This document shows, piece by piece, positions 1 through 8,828 of a stretch of DNA of 64,000 bases. Every line of letters begins with the position of its first letter. Positions within the stretch are counted from its first letter, which is position 1. Source of the stretch: Lewinella sp. IMCC34183 (GTDB taxonomy: Bacteria > Bacteroidota > Bacteroidia > Chitinophagales > Saprospiraceae); contig NZ_QMEM01000002.1 in the NCBI RefSeq assembly GCF_003390915.1, forward strand, positions 514,518 to 578,517, given 5' to 3'. A program made the translations under genes and the position numbers. The notes beneath the pieces were generated by a model. The model saw only the letters and a list, made by a program, of their open reading frames with translations, did no database searches and was not told the DNA's origin.

Positions 1-25
1 GGCCCGCCTCCTCGAAAACCGCTGA
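1..25 (+). CDS. 3' end of an upstream gene (partial)
   Basis: The first bases read in one frame as a C-terminal tail ARLLENR followed by TGA at 23-25, four bases before the folB start. This close spacing suggests an upstream gene in the same transcription unit. Too little remains to say what it encodes, and a chance open frame cannot be excluded. Confidence 0.35.
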
Positions 26-29
26 CCGC

Positions 30-509
30 ATGACCGCCAGGATCGGCCTCGAAGACGTGCGCTTCCACGCCCCGCACGGGTTCTTCGAAGAGGAGCACCT
101 CATGGGCAACGAATTCAGCATCGACGTGGAAGTCGACGCCCAGGTAGCCGACGCCGCTACCGAAGACGACCTCGGAGGCACCGTCAATTACGCGACCATC
201 TACTACCTGCTGCAGGCCGAGATGAAAAAGCCTACCCAGTTGCTGGAGGCCCTGGCGTACCGCATGGGCAGCCGCATCCTCAACCAGTTCGATACGGTGA
301 CGGCGGTGCGCCTCAAGCTGCGCAAGCTGAGCCCGCCCCTCGGCGGGCGCGTGGGAGCCGCCTACGTGGAGGTGAGCCTCGGCGGGCCGGGCGGCGCTCC
401 GGGGCTACCCGGAGCGGGCGGCCAACAAACCTTCGAGGATCCGGAGGAGGATTTCGACGACGAGGATTTCGGGCCGGGCAACTTCGACCTCAGCGGTTTT
501 AACTTCTGA
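30..509 (+). CDS. folB: Dihydroneopterin aldolase (FolB-like) with acidic C-terminal tail
   Basis: Cytoplasmic folate-pathway enzyme that converts 7,8-dihydroneopterin to 6-hydroxymethyl-dihydropterin and glycolaldehyde. The N-terminus IGLEDVRFHAPHGFFEEE is the typical FolB opening, with the conserved HG near residues 15-16, and TVNYATIYYLL (about 50-60) matches the substrate-binding Tyr region. Catalytic core ends near residue 117, the usual family length. The last 40 or so residues are an extension: a Gly/Pro-rich linker and then a strongly acidic stretch rich in Asp, Glu and Phe. The tail is unusual for the family and its role is unknown. The ATG lies 4 bases after an upstream stop codon. 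Confidence 0.88.
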   Translation: MTARIGLEDVRFHAPHGFFEEEHLMGNEFSIDVEVDAQVADAATEDDLGGTVNYATIYYLLQAEMKKPTQLLEALAYRMGSRILNQFDTVTAVRLKLRKLSPPLGGRVGAAYVEVSLGGPGGAPGLPGAGGQQTFEDPEEDFDDEDFGPGNFDLSGFNF

Positions 510-585
510 GCGAACCCTTAACTCGGCGGCGGCAAACCAATGGTCACTCATTCGGCTTATAGAGAGGCCTCACCAACGTATACTT

Positions 586-1305
586 ATGCAGCGCCTCCTG
601 TTTTTACTCTTTCCCCTGCTTTTTGCGGGGTGTACCAGCCAGCAAATCAACCAGACCCTTAATACCGTCCTCAACGGCGGCCTGACCAGCGCCGACATCG
701 GCAACGGCCTGAAGGAAGCCCTACGCATCGGTGCCCGCGAGGGGGCCGAGGAACTGGCGCGGCCGGGCGGTTACTTCGACGACCTGACCTACCGCATCCT
801 GCTGCCCGAGGAGGTACGTAAGGTGACGGACCGGCTGCAGAACGTGCCCGGCTTCAGTAACATCGAAGAGGTAATTTTGAAAAAGATCAACCAGGGCGCA
901 GAGGATGCGGCCACGAAGGCTGCCCCCATCTTTGTCGATGCCATCCGGCAGATGACCATCCAGGATGCCGTCGGCATTCTCCGGGGATCGGACGACGCGG
1001 CGACCCAGTACCTTGTCACCAATACCTCCCAGGCGCTCACCGCCGAGTTCGCTCCGGTAATCAACGCCAGCCTCGACAAGTACGATGCCAACAAGCTCTG
1101 GAACGACGCGGCCACGGCCTACAACAACTTCCCCCTGACCCGCCAGAAAGTGAACACCGACCTGGGCGCCTACGTCACCGAACGCGCCCTGGAGGGACTA
1201 TTCCTGAAGGTGGCCCTGAAGGAAAAAGACATCCGGGAGAACGTTTCGGCGCGGACCACCGATCTGCTGCGCCGGGTATTCGCGCAACAGGACAATCTCA
1301 ACTAG
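586..1305 (+). CDS. DUF4197 family lipoprotein
   Basis: A 239-residue protein with a lipoprotein signal peptide; the lipobox LLFAGC puts the lipidated Cys at residue 16. The mature part is mostly helical and matches the DUF4197 family pattern: GLKEALRIGAREGAEEL early, then paired helices around QDAVGILRGSDDAATQYL. Family members are periplasmic or membrane-anchored proteins of unknown function, widespread in Bacteroidota and Proteobacteria. It is in the same orientation as folB but separated by 76 bp, so co-transcription is possible but not shown. No catalytic motif is visible. Confidence 0.85.
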   Translation: MQRLLFLLFPLLFAGCTSQQINQTLNTVLNGGLTSADIGNGLKEALRIGAREGAEELARPGGYFDDLTYRILLPEEVRKVTDRLQNVPGFSNIEEVILKKINQGAEDAATKAAPIFVDAIRQMTIQDAVGILRGSDDAATQYLVTNTSQALTAEFAPVINASLDKYDANKLWNDAATAYNNFPLTRQKVNTDLGAYVTERALEGLFLKVALKEKDIRENVSARTTDLLRRVFAQQDNLN

Positions 1306-1325
1306 CACTACACAAGCCAACAACT

Positions 1326-2219
1326 ATGAAAATTCAGGGTAGAAGAAAAAGCAGCAACGTCGAGGACCGTCGCGGACAGGGTGGCGGCGGCATGATGGGC
1401 GGCGTCGGCAAGGCCGGCGGCTTCGGCATCGGCACCGTCGTCATCATGATCATCGTATTCCTCCTCGGCGGCAACCCCCTCGAGTACGTCGGCATCGGCG
1501 GCGGGGGCGGCGGTGCACCGGTGCAGACCGACACGCCCCGCTCCGAAGGCGGCGTCGCTACGAGCGAAACCAATGCCGATATCGTGCAGGTGACCCTGGC
1601 CGAAACCGAAACCACCTGGAACAACCTGTTCCCCGAACTCTATAATGCACAGTACCGAGAGCCCGTGCTGGTGCTGTTCGACAACCAGGTGCGCTCCGCC
1701 TGCGGCTCCGCCGGTTCGGCCACCGGTCCGTTCTACTGTCCCGCCGACCAGAAGGTGTACATCGACCTGTCGTTCGCCGATCAGCTGCGCCAGCGCTTCG
1801 GGGCGCCCGGCGACTTCGCCCTCGCGTACGTCATCGCCCACGAAGTAGGCCACCACGTGCAGAACCAACTCGGCTACAGCCAGCAGGTGAGTCAGGCCCG
1901 TAACCGCATGAGTGAGGAGGACGCCAACGCCATGTCGGTGCGCCTCGAGCTGCAGGCTGACTACCTGGCCGGCGTCTGGGCCCACTACGCCGACCGCAAC
2001 GCCGGCATCCTCGAATCGGGCGATATCGAGGAGGCCATCGGGGCCGCGACGGCCATCGGCGACGACCGGCTGCAGCGGGAAAGTCAGGGGTACGTAGTAC
2101 CGGAAAGCTTCACCCACGGCACCTCCGAGCAACGGGTACGGGCCTTCACGAACGGATACGAAACGGGCGACGCCAGCAAGGGAGCGCTGGATAAGTACTT
2201 CTCGGCGCGTAGCCTGTAG
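1326..2219 (+). CDS. Neutral zinc metallopeptidase, YpfJ family
   Basis: A 297-residue protein of the putative neutral zinc metallopeptidase family (YpfJ/KPN_02809). The N-terminal 30 residues are charged and Gly-rich, followed by one membrane segment at about 33-48 and a Gly-rich linker. The extracytoplasmic domain carries the HExxH zinc motif (His172, Glu173, His176) and two Cys near 126 and 138 in the typical arrangement. LELQADYLAGVWAHYA downstream is a conserved family block that contains the likely third zinc ligand Glu. Substrates are not known. The gene starts 20 bp after the DUF4197 lipoprotein gene and may share its transcript. Confidence 0.9.
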   Translation: MKIQGRRKSSNVEDRRGQGGGGMMGGVGKAGGFGIGTVVIMIIVFLLGGNPLEYVGIGGGGGGAPVQTDTPRSEGGVATSETNADIVQVTLAETETTWNNLFPELYNAQYREPVLVLFDNQVRSACGSAGSATGPFYCPADQKVYIDLSFADQLRQRFGAPGDFALAYVIAHEVGHHVQNQLGYSQQVSQARNRMSEEDANAMSVRLELQADYLAGVWAHYADRNAGILESGDIEEAIGAATAIGDDRLQRESQGYVVPESFTHGTSEQRVRAFTNGYETGDASKGALDKYFSARSL

Positions 2220-2222
2220 CCA

Positions 2223-3212
2223 TCAGGCATTCACCTCGCCGTACACTTCACGGATCTCGTCCAGCGTGGCATGGAGTACCGCGGGATCGAACTCGCTGAC
2301 CAGCGTTTTGCGGTACTGCTTGATGTGCGGCAGCCCGCGGAAGTAGTTCGTGTAGTGCCGGCGCATCTCCAATACGCCCAGGGTGTCCCCCTTCCAGTCC
2401 AGGCTCCGCTCCAGATGCTCCCGGGCCGCGGCTACGCGCTCCTCCACTGTAGGCGGGGCCAGTAGCTGGCCGGTGGCGAAGTAGTGCTTGATCTCCCGGA
2501 AGATCCAAGGGTAACCGATGGCGGCGCGGCCGATCATGATACCGTCCACGCCGTAGCGGTCGCGGTAGGCGGCGGCCTTTTCCGGGCTGTCGATGTCGCC
2601 GTTGCCGAAAATAGGAATGTTGATGCGGGGGTTATCCTTGATCTTGCCGATGAGCGACCAGTCGGCCTCGCCCTTGTACATCTGCTTGCGGGTGCGGCCG
2701 TGGATGCTGAGGGCCTTAATGCCCACGTCCTGCAGCCGTTCGGCGACTTCCTCGATGTACTTACTGTTGTCGTCCCAGCCGAGGCGGGTCTTCACGGTCA
2801 CGGGCAGGTCGGTCCGGTCGACGATCGCCTTGGTCAGTTCCACCATTTTGGGAATATCCTGCAGGATACCGGCACCGGCCCCCTTACAAACCACCTTCTT
2901 CACGGGGCAGCCGAAGTTGATGTCGAGCACCTCGGGCCGGGCCTCCTGTACGATATCCGCGGCCTGCACCATGCTCTCCAGGTTAGCACCGAATATCTGG
3001 ATGCCGACGGGTCGCTCGTAGTCGTAAATGTCAAGCTTCTCCACGCTCTTGGTGGCGTCGCGGATCAGGCCCTCCACACTGATGAACTCCGTATACATCA
3101 TGTCACAGCCCTGCGCCTTGCAGAGCGCGCGGAAGGGTGGATCGCTCACGTCTTCCATGGGGGCGAGTAACAGGGGAAATTCCCCGAGTTGGATGTCGGC
3201 GATCTTGACCAA
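2223..3212 (-). CDS. dusB: tRNA-dihydrouridine synthase B
   Basis: Flavin-dependent enzyme that reduces uridine to dihydrouridine in the tRNA D-loop. I place the start at a TTG (3212-3210), giving 329 residues beginning MVKIADIQLGEFPLLLAPM, which is how Bacteroidota DusB proteins start; the open frame continues upstream but through a palindrome and is not DusB-like. Visible family marks are the TIM-barrel start APMEDVSDPPFRALC, the DINFGCPVKKV motif with the catalytic Cys, the KTRLGWDDNS block, SIHGRTRKQMYKG, and the FMN-phosphate loop GNGDIDSPEKA and GIMIGRAAIG. Convergent with the YpfJ gene, 3 bp apart. Confidence 0.93.
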   Translation of the reverse strand: MVKIADIQLGEFPLLLAPMEDVSDPPFRALCKAQGCDMMYTEFISVEGLIRDATKSVEKLDIYDYERPVGIQIFGANLESMVQAADIVQEARPEVLDINFGCPVKKVVCKGAGAGILQDIPKMVELTKAIVDRTDLPVTVKTRLGWDDNSKYIEEVAERLQDVGIKALSIHGRTRKQMYKGEADWSLIGKIKDNPRINIPIFGNGDIDSPEKAAAYRDRYGVDGIMIGRAAIGYPWIFREIKHYFATGQLLAPPTVEERVAAAREHLERSLDWKGDTLGVLEMRRHYTNYFRGLPHIKQYRKTLVSEFDPAVLHATLDEIREVYGEVNA

Positions 3213-3276
3213 GTGGTTCTTGCGGTTGGGGCAGGTAAAATTACAACTTGCGGAGGCTAAAGGTTGCTCGGCGGTC

Positions 3277-3327
3277 GTCGCGCTCCGCACATCGGATGTG
3301 TCGCACATCCGATGTGCGGAGCGCGAC
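3277..3327. repeat. Perfect 24-bp inverted repeat with 3-nt loop
   Basis: Arms 3277-3300 and 3304-3327 are exact reverse complements around a TCG loop. The core ACATCSGATGT recurs at 3499-3514 and 4678-4704. It lies just upstream of the dusB start, so it may act in its leader, or it may be a member of a dispersed palindromic repeat. Confidence 0.9.
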
Positions 3328-3498
3328 CTGCCTGCGGGACCCGCCGGTGACAGGCTGTCAGCAGGCCTCACCCGGACCACTACCCCATTCGCAGATTCAT
3401 AATTCGCTGAATCCCAAATCATAGCTCCCGAAATTCGTGCCCGACCCTCAGTTTATGCGACCATCGTATCCCCCTAATCTGACAAACGGACAGCCGAC

Positions 3499-3514
3499 CA
3501 CATCCGATGTGCGG
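3499..3514. repeat. Half-copy of the ACATCCGATGT palindrome
   Basis: CACATCCGATGTGCGG repeats one arm of the dusB-upstream hairpin exactly, without the partner arm. It sits between dusB and the divergent royal-jelly-like gene. Confidence 0.75.
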
Positions 3515-3572
3515 GCAGGTACGGGCCGGAACCCGCAGGGCTCCTTATCCGTTGGATAAATAAATTGCCTCC

Positions 3573-4661
3573 TTGAATACCCGCCCAGCTCCTGCGTACG
3601 CCTGCCTGATCGCCCTGCTCACTCTGCTCCTGTCTTCCTGCGGACCCGCCCCTACCGATACCGGCGACGTCACGCAACCCGACGCTCCCCAGGCCGATGC
3701 CCGGCCGGAACTCGTGGCGGAAATCGAAGGAGTACAGGTCACCGGCGTCACTGTGACGGACCAGGGGCGCATCTTTGCCACCTTCCCCCGGTGGCGGAAA
3801 GGCGTACCCTACACCCTCGCCGAGATCGTGAACGGGGAACCTCGCCCCTACCCCAGTGCCGAGATCAACGCCTGGGACGTAGGCCAGGACCCCGGCGGGC
3901 AATTCGTCAACGTCCAGAGCGCCGTCGCCGTCGGCAACATCCTCTACGTAGCTGATACCCGCAACCCCCTGATGGAGGGCCTCGTTACCCCGCCCCGGCT
4001 GCACCTGTACGACCTGAACACCAACCAACTGATGCGCACCTACGAGATCGCGGCGGAGGCGACGGTACCGGCCACCTACGTGAATGACCTGCGCGTCGAC
4101 CGCACCCGGGACCTGGTATACTTCACCGATTCCGGCGAGGGCGCCATCCTGGTCCTCGACCTCGACACCGGCGAGAGCTGGCGGATGCTCGACGGTCACC
4201 CCTCGGTACAGGCCACCCTCGACAGCCTCGTCATCGACGGCGAAGCCTGGAAGCGCAAGATCCCCTCCGACGGTATCGCCATCGACCCGGCCAACGAACG
4301 ACTGCTCTACCACGCACTTTCCGGCTACACCCTCTACGCGATCCCCCTCGACGTACTGGCCGACCGCGAGTCCCCCAACGCGGGCGATGCCGTCGAGACC
4401 GTCGCCACCACCCCAGCCTGCGATGGCATGTGGCGCAGCGGCGGCCGCACCCTGATGGCCGACCTGGAGGAGCAATCCGTCGTCAGCGTTACCGACGATG
4501 GAGCGATTACGACCCTCGCCCAAGGTGAGGAGGTCGGCTGGGCCGACACTTTCACGGAGTACGACGGCTATCTCTACTTCACCAATTCCAAACTGCCCCA
4601 GGCGGGCGACGACGTGAGCGGCATGACCTTCCCTATCTGGCGGCTGCCGCTCGGCGAATGA
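3573..4661 (+). CDS. Major royal jelly/Yellow-family (SMP-30-like) beta-propeller lipoprotein
   Basis: A 362-residue exported protein. The start is TTG at 3573. Lipobox LLLSSC gives a lipidated Cys near residue 23, followed by a low-complexity Pro/Asp linker. The rest resembles the major royal jelly/Yellow beta-propeller family, related to SMP-30/gluconolactonase: TYVNDLRVDRTRDLVYFTDS is the conserved Asn-Asp calcium/active-site region, and SDGIAIDPANERLLYHALS is a second family block. It probably binds or hydrolyses a small sugar-derived substrate at the periplasmic side of a membrane, but neither substrate nor activity can be read from the sequence. Followed by a strong palindrome at 4674-4708. 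Confidence 0.75.
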   Translation: MNTRPAPAYACLIALLTLLLSSCGPAPTDTGDVTQPDAPQADARPELVAEIEGVQVTGVTVTDQGRIFATFPRWRKGVPYTLAEIVNGEPRPYPSAEINAWDVGQDPGGQFVNVQSAVAVGNILYVADTRNPLMEGLVTPPRLHLYDLNTNQLMRTYEIAAEATVPATYVNDLRVDRTRDLVYFTDSGEGAILVLDLDTGESWRMLDGHPSVQATLDSLVIDGEAWKRKIPSDGIAIDPANERLLYHALSGYTLYAIPLDVLADRESPNAGDAVETVATTPACDGMWRSGGRTLMADLEEQSVVSVTDDGAITTLAQGEEVGWADTFTEYDGYLYFTNSKLPQAGDDVSGMTFPIWRLPLGE

Positions 4662-4673
4662 GCCGCCCCCGCC

Positions 4674-4708
4674 CCCTACATCGGATGTTCGGGACATCCG
4701 ATGTGGGG
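4674..4708. terminator. Hairpin with ACATCGGATGT / ACATCCGATGT stem
   Basis: Arms 4678-4688 and 4694-4704 pair perfectly and the stem extends through a CCC/GGG clamp. It lies 12 bp after the propeller gene stop and before the crotonase gene. There is no T tract, so it is either a non-canonical terminator or a copy of the palindrome seen near 3.3 kb. Confidence 0.55.
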
Positions 4709-4743
4709 AGTTGACGACACCCGAAAAAGATTAATTTCACCCC

Positions 4744-5502
4744 ATGAACCAGACCGGCAGCATCACCACCGACCTGCGCGCGGGCTTCGCGCGCATCATC
4801 TTCAGCCACCCCGCCCACAACAGCCTGCCGTCACACCTGCTGGCCGAGCTCGTCCGCCATATCGACGCCGCGGGAGAGAACGACGCCATCCGCGCCATCC
4901 TGCTGCGCAGCGAGGGGGAGGGCAGCTTCTGCGCCGGGGCCAACCTGGACGAACTGCTGGCCCTCCAGGAGGAGGACGCCGCCCGCGATTTCTTTATGGG
5001 CTTTGCCAACGTGATCCTGGCCATGCGGCGCTGCCCCAAGCCCGTCGTGGTTGCCGTACAGGGCAAGGCCATCGGCGGGGGCGTGGGCCTGGCCGCGGCG
5101 GCCGACTATACCCTGGGCTGCCGCGCGGCGGAAGTAAGGCTCAGCGAGCTGGCCATCGCCATCGGCCCCTTTGTCATCCTGCCGGCCCTGACCCGCAAGA
5201 TGGGCGTGGCCGCCGCCAGCGAGCTCTGCCTGGACACCGAGTGGCACGACGCCAAGTGGGCCCGCGAGAAAAGCCTGTACCAGCGGATATTTGCCGGACC
5301 GGAAGAACTCTTCCGGGAGGCGCGCCTCGTCATGCGCCGGCTGGCGACCTACAGCCCCGCCGCCGCCCGCGAACTGAAGCAGAGCCTCTGGGCCGGCACC
5401 GACCACTGGCCCGAACTGCTCGCCGAACGGGCCAGCGTAACCGGACGGCTCGTGCTGCAACCCGATGCCAAAGCGGCGCTGGCGAAATTCAAGAGTAAGT
5501 GA
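4744..5502 (+). CDS. Enoyl-CoA hydratase/isomerase (crotonase) family protein
   Basis: A 252-residue crotonase-fold acyl-CoA enzyme. SFCAGANLDEL (about 61-71) is the first oxyanion-hole segment, with the CoA-binding Ala-Gly pair, and KAIGGGVGLAAAADYTL (about 108-124) is the second. Glu135 (in SELAIAIGP) and Glu155-region residues occupy the positions of the two catalytic acids of hydratases, but the usual GTxPGAGG loop is replaced by GPFVILPALTRKMG, as in some methylglutaconyl-CoA hydratase-like members. The exact reaction is therefore not certain. Its stop codon overlaps the GTG start of the sirtuin gene, so the two are probably translationally coupled. Confidence 0.88.
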   Translation: MNQTGSITTDLRAGFARIIFSHPAHNSLPSHLLAELVRHIDAAGENDAIRAILLRSEGEGSFCAGANLDELLALQEEDAARDFFMGFANVILAMRRCPKPVVVAVQGKAIGGGVGLAAAADYTLGCRAAEVRLSELAIAIGPFVILPALTRKMGVAAASELCLDTEWHDAKWAREKSLYQRIFAGPEELFREARLVMRRLATYSPAAARELKQSLWAGTDHWPELLAERASVTGRLVLQPDAKAALAKFKSK

Positions 5503-6191
5503 AGCACGTCGTCGTACTCTCCGGCGCGGGCATCAGCGCCGAGTCCGGCCTGAAAACCTTCCGCGACGCCAACGGCCTCTGGGAGGAGCACCGCGTAGAG
5601 GACGTCGCCACCCCCGAGGCCTTCGCCCGTGACCCCGAGCTGGTCATGCGCTTCTACAACCTGCGCCGTGCCCAGTTGCTCAGTGCCACGCCCAACGATG
5701 GCCACCGGCTGATCGGCGAGCTGGAACGAACGTACCGCGTCACCGTCATCACCCAGAACGTCGACGACCTGCACGAGCGGGGCGGCTCCACCAACGTCAT
5801 CCACCTCCACGGGGAACTCACCAAGGTGCGGCCGGTCAGCGGCGGCAGCCCGCGCGCCTGGAATGGTGACCTGGCAATCGGCGACCTCGACAAGCGGGGC
5901 GTTCAGCTGCGGCCCCACATCGTGTGGTTCGGCGAACAGGTACCCATGATCGAGCACGCGGCCCGCGAGACGGCCACCGCCGACGCCGTGATCGTAGTGG
6001 GCAGCTCCCTGCAGGTATACCCGGCCGCAGGCCTGATCGAGCTGGCGCCCGCCGATGCGCCGGTCATCTATATCGACCCCGCCCCCGACGGCAACTACGA
6101 GTTACGCAGCCGCAAGCACCTCCATATCCTCGAGATGGGCGGTAGCGCCGGTATGCGCGAGGCTACGCGGCTCCTCCGCGAGCTCCTGTAA
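5499..6191 (+). CDS. cobB: Sir2-family NAD-dependent protein deacylase, zinc-ribbon-less
   Basis: NAD-dependent lysine deacylase of 230 residues. Visible motifs are GAGISAESG (9-17) and TQNVDDLH (85-92) for NAD binding, the catalytic His104 in HLHGEL, and GSSLQVYPA near the C-terminal NAD pocket. Tyr53 and Arg56 (FYNLRR) form the YxxR pair that in class III sirtuins (SIRT5-like) recognises succinyl/malonyl lysine. The protein contains no Cys at the usual zinc-ribbon positions; the region between the His and the PHIVWFGE block is short, as in related Bacteroidota sirtuins. The start is a GTG at 5499 that overlaps the crotonase stop (GTGA), suggesting a shared role in acyl-CoA/acyl-lysine metabolism, though that is inference. 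Confidence 0.92.
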   Translation: MKHVVVLSGAGISAESGLKTFRDANGLWEEHRVEDVATPEAFARDPELVMRFYNLRRAQLLSATPNDGHRLIGELERTYRVTVITQNVDDLHERGGSTNVIHLHGELTKVRPVSGGSPRAWNGDLAIGDLDKRGVQLRPHIVWFGEQVPMIEHAARETATADAVIVVGSSLQVYPAAGLIELAPADAPVIYIDPAPDGNYELRSRKHLHILEMGGSAGMREATRLLRELL

Positions 6192-6248
6192 GCGAGCCGC
6201 CGGCACCGGCGCGGACGCGGGTGCCGGGCCCGTGGGTACCAAGGCCTG

Positions 6249-6256
6249 TACTTTTG
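6249..6256 (+). promoter_or_regulatory. Bacteroidota-type -7 element upstream of TonB receptor
   Basis: TACTTTTG fits the TAnnTTTG -7 consensus of Bacteroidota primary-sigma promoters and lies 29 bp before the receptor start. No clear -33 TTG is present, so the call is tentative. Confidence 0.4.
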
Positions 6257-6284
6257 GCGTTCGCTTTTCTTTACCCCGGTTACT

Positions 6285-8828
6285 ATGCGTCTGACACCCA
6301 CGCTCGTTGTTCTTCTGGTATTGCTCTGCACCTGCGTTCGCGCCCAGGTCGAAACGGCCACGGTGACGGGAAAAGTGACCGACCTGGTCACCGATATGCC
6401 CGTGGACTTTACTACGGTCTACGTCCGTGGCGCCACCAGCGCCGCCGAGACCAGCGAGACGGGGCGGTACGTCGCCACGGTGCCCGCCGGGGAAGCCTTC
6501 ATTCTGGTCTTCAGCCGCATCGGCTACCGGGAGACCGAGGTACCCGTCGCCGAGCTGCCGGCCGGTACCCGCAAGCAGATCGACGTGGCCCTGGCCCCCG
6601 TGGAGAGCGACCTGGAGGTCATCGTGCGCGAAAGCAAGATCGAGGAGGGTGGTATGGTGCGCGAGGACCCGGCCCAGCTGCGGCTGCTGCCCTCCGTGAC
6701 CGGCAACCTGGAGAACCTACTCCCCAGCATCGCCCTGGGCGTCAGTAGCGGCGCCGGCGGCGAGCTCACCAGCCAGTACAACGTGCGCGGCGGCAACTAC
6801 GACGAAAACCTGGTGTACGTCAACGACTTCGAGATCTACCGCCCGCAGCTTATCCGGCAAGGACAGCAGGAGGGCCTCACCTTCGCCAACCCCAAGCTGA
6901 TGCGCAGCCTGAGCTTCAGCTCGGGGGGCTTCGAGGCACGCTACGGCGACAAGCTCTCCTCGGTACTCGACATTAAGTACAAGCGGCCCGACAGCACCCG
7001 CGCCTCGCTGGAGGCCAGCCTCCTCGGCGGCGGGGCCCACCTGGAGGGCAGCAAGCGGCTGGGCCGCAGCTCCTACCAGCGCCTGCGCTACCTCGTGGGT
7101 GCCCGCTACAAGACGACCCGCTACCTGCTCGGCTCCCTGGAAACGACCGGCGAGTACCTGCCCAACTTCTTCGATATCCAGGCCTACGTGACCTACGACT
7201 TCAGCCGCACCCTGCAACTGGGCCTGCTGGGCAACTACAACCAGAGCGTCTACAACTTCAGTCCGGTACGCCGGGAAACCGCCTTCGGGGGCTTCTTCGA
7301 GACCCTGCAGCTGGTGAGCGTATTCGACGGGGCGGAGCAGGACGACTTCCTGACCCAGATGGGCGGCCTGTCGCTCACCTACATCCCCGAGCGGACGGCG
7401 AACCCGCTTTTCCTCAAGTTCCTGACCTCGGCCTTCCGCAGCGATGAGAACGAGGGCATCAGTATCGGCGGCCGCTACGTACTGGGCGAGCTCGACACCG
7501 ACCTGGGCTCTGACAACTTCGGGGAGATCACCCGCACCGTAGGCACCGGTACCCAGCAGGAGTACGTGCGCAACTTCCTGGATATCCAGGTCTACAACGC
7601 CGAACTGCGCGGCGGCCTGGAGATCAACGGCGGCGACGCGACCACCACCCGCGCCCACTTCCTGCAGTGGAGCGTGAAGGCCCAGCACGAGCGGGTCAAC
7701 GACTACATTCACGAGTGGGAGCGGCTTGACTCGGCCGGCTACAGCCTACCCTTCGACGAGGACGGCGTGCGGCTCTTCAGCACCCTGGATACCGAGAACG
7801 AGCTCATCAGCAACCGCTTCAGCGCCTTCTTCCAAGATACCTACACCTGGCGGGAGGAGGACCGCGCCGACATCCGACTCAGCGCCGGGGTGCGGGCGGT
7901 GGCCTGGGACCTGAACAACAACGTCGACGTGAGCCCGCGCGCCCAGCTGCTCTACAAGCCCCTGGGCGGCTCGGCCGACATCACCTACAAGCTGGCCGGC
8001 GGGCTCTACGTACAGCAGCCGTTCTACCGTGAGATGCGTGCCCCCGACGGCACCGTCAACACCGACCTGCGCAGCCAGAAATCGCTGCACTTCGTGGGCG
8101 GCATCACGAGCGACTTTTACTACGGAAAGCGGAACCCCAAGAAATTCCGCCTCATCACCGAGGCCTACTACAAGTCGCTGTGGGACCTGGTGAGCTACGA
8201 GATCGAGAACGTGCGTATCCAGTACTCGGGCCTCAACGACGCCAGCGGCTACGTGGCGGGCCTCGACTTCCGCCTCAACGGCGAGTTCGTGCCGGGGGCC
8301 GACAGCTGGCTGAACCTGAGCCTGCTGCGGGCCCGCGAACGGCTGCTCGGCGTCGAGCACCGCGAGGTGATCGGCCGCGGTGAGGACGGCGAGGTGATCG
8401 ACGAGGTGAAGGAGTACGTGCCACGCCCCACCGATCAGCTGTTTCAGCTGTCGCTCTTCTTCCAAGATTACCTCCGCAATAACCCCAACTTCCGCACCCA
8501 CGTCAACCTGACGGTCGGCGGCGGCCTCCCCTTCGGCATCCAGGGCAACAACACGGTCTACCGCAATACCCTGCGCTTCGACACCTACCACCGCATCGAC
8601 ATCGGCTTCAGCCTGCGCCTCTTTGACGAGGCTACCTCCCGCAACCGGGCGACCTCACCGCTGCGCTTCACCCGCTCCACCTACCTCAGCCTGGAGGTCT
8701 ACAATATGATGAACGTCAGCAATCAGGCCGGAAACACCTGGATCAAGACCATCTTCCAGCAGCAATATGCCGTGCCCAACCGACTGACGGGGCGGCGGGT
8801 AAATCTGCGGTTGTTGGTGGAGATTTAG
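6285..8828 (+). CDS. TonB-dependent outer-membrane receptor with CarboxypepD_reg-like N-terminus
   Basis: An 847-residue outer-membrane receptor. Signal peptide of about 20 residues ending ...CTCVRAQ, then a carboxypeptidase-regulatory-like domain (about 25-110: TVTGKVTDLVTDMPVDFTTVY, ending in a barrel-like FSRIGYRETEVPV). The plug domain follows (about 115-230; NVRGGNYDENLVYVNDFEIY is the recognisable plug core). The rest is a beta-barrel with alternating aromatic/polar strands and terminates in a strand ending RRVNLRLLVEI. It should import a large substrate using TonB energy. There is no SusD-type partner next to it, so it is not a typical SusCD glycan pair and the ligand cannot be inferred. 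Confidence 0.92.
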   Translation: MRLTPTLVVLLVLLCTCVRAQVETATVTGKVTDLVTDMPVDFTTVYVRGATSAAETSETGRYVATVPAGEAFILVFSRIGYRETEVPVAELPAGTRKQIDVALAPVESDLEVIVRESKIEEGGMVREDPAQLRLLPSVTGNLENLLPSIALGVSSGAGGELTSQYNVRGGNYDENLVYVNDFEIYRPQLIRQGQQEGLTFANPKLMRSLSFSSGGFEARYGDKLSSVLDIKYKRPDSTRASLEASLLGGGAHLEGSKRLGRSSYQRLRYLVGARYKTTRYLLGSLETTGEYLPNFFDIQAYVTYDFSRTLQLGLLGNYNQSVYNFSPVRRETAFGGFFETLQLVSVFDGAEQDDFLTQMGGLSLTYIPERTANPLFLKFLTSAFRSDENEGISIGGRYVLGELDTDLGSDNFGEITRTVGTGTQQEYVRNFLDIQVYNAELRGGLEINGGDATTTRAHFLQWSVKAQHERVNDYIHEWERLDSAGYSLPFDEDGVRLFSTLDTENELISNRFSAFFQDTYTWREEDRADIRLSAGVRAVAWDLNNNVDVSPRAQLLYKPLGGSADITYKLAGGLYVQQPFYREMRAPDGTVNTDLRSQKSLHFVGGITSDFYYGKRNPKKFRLITEAYYKSLWDLVSYEIENVRIQYSGLNDASGYVAGLDFRLNGEFVPGADSWLNLSLLRARERLLGVEHREVIGRGEDGEVIDEVKEYVPRPTDQLFQLSLFFQDYLRNNPNFRTHVNLTVGGGLPFGIQGNNTVYRNTLRFDTYHRIDIGFSLRLFDEATSRNRATSPLRFTRSTYLSLEVYNMMNVSNQAGNTWIKTIFQQQYAVPNRLTGRRVNLRLLVEI

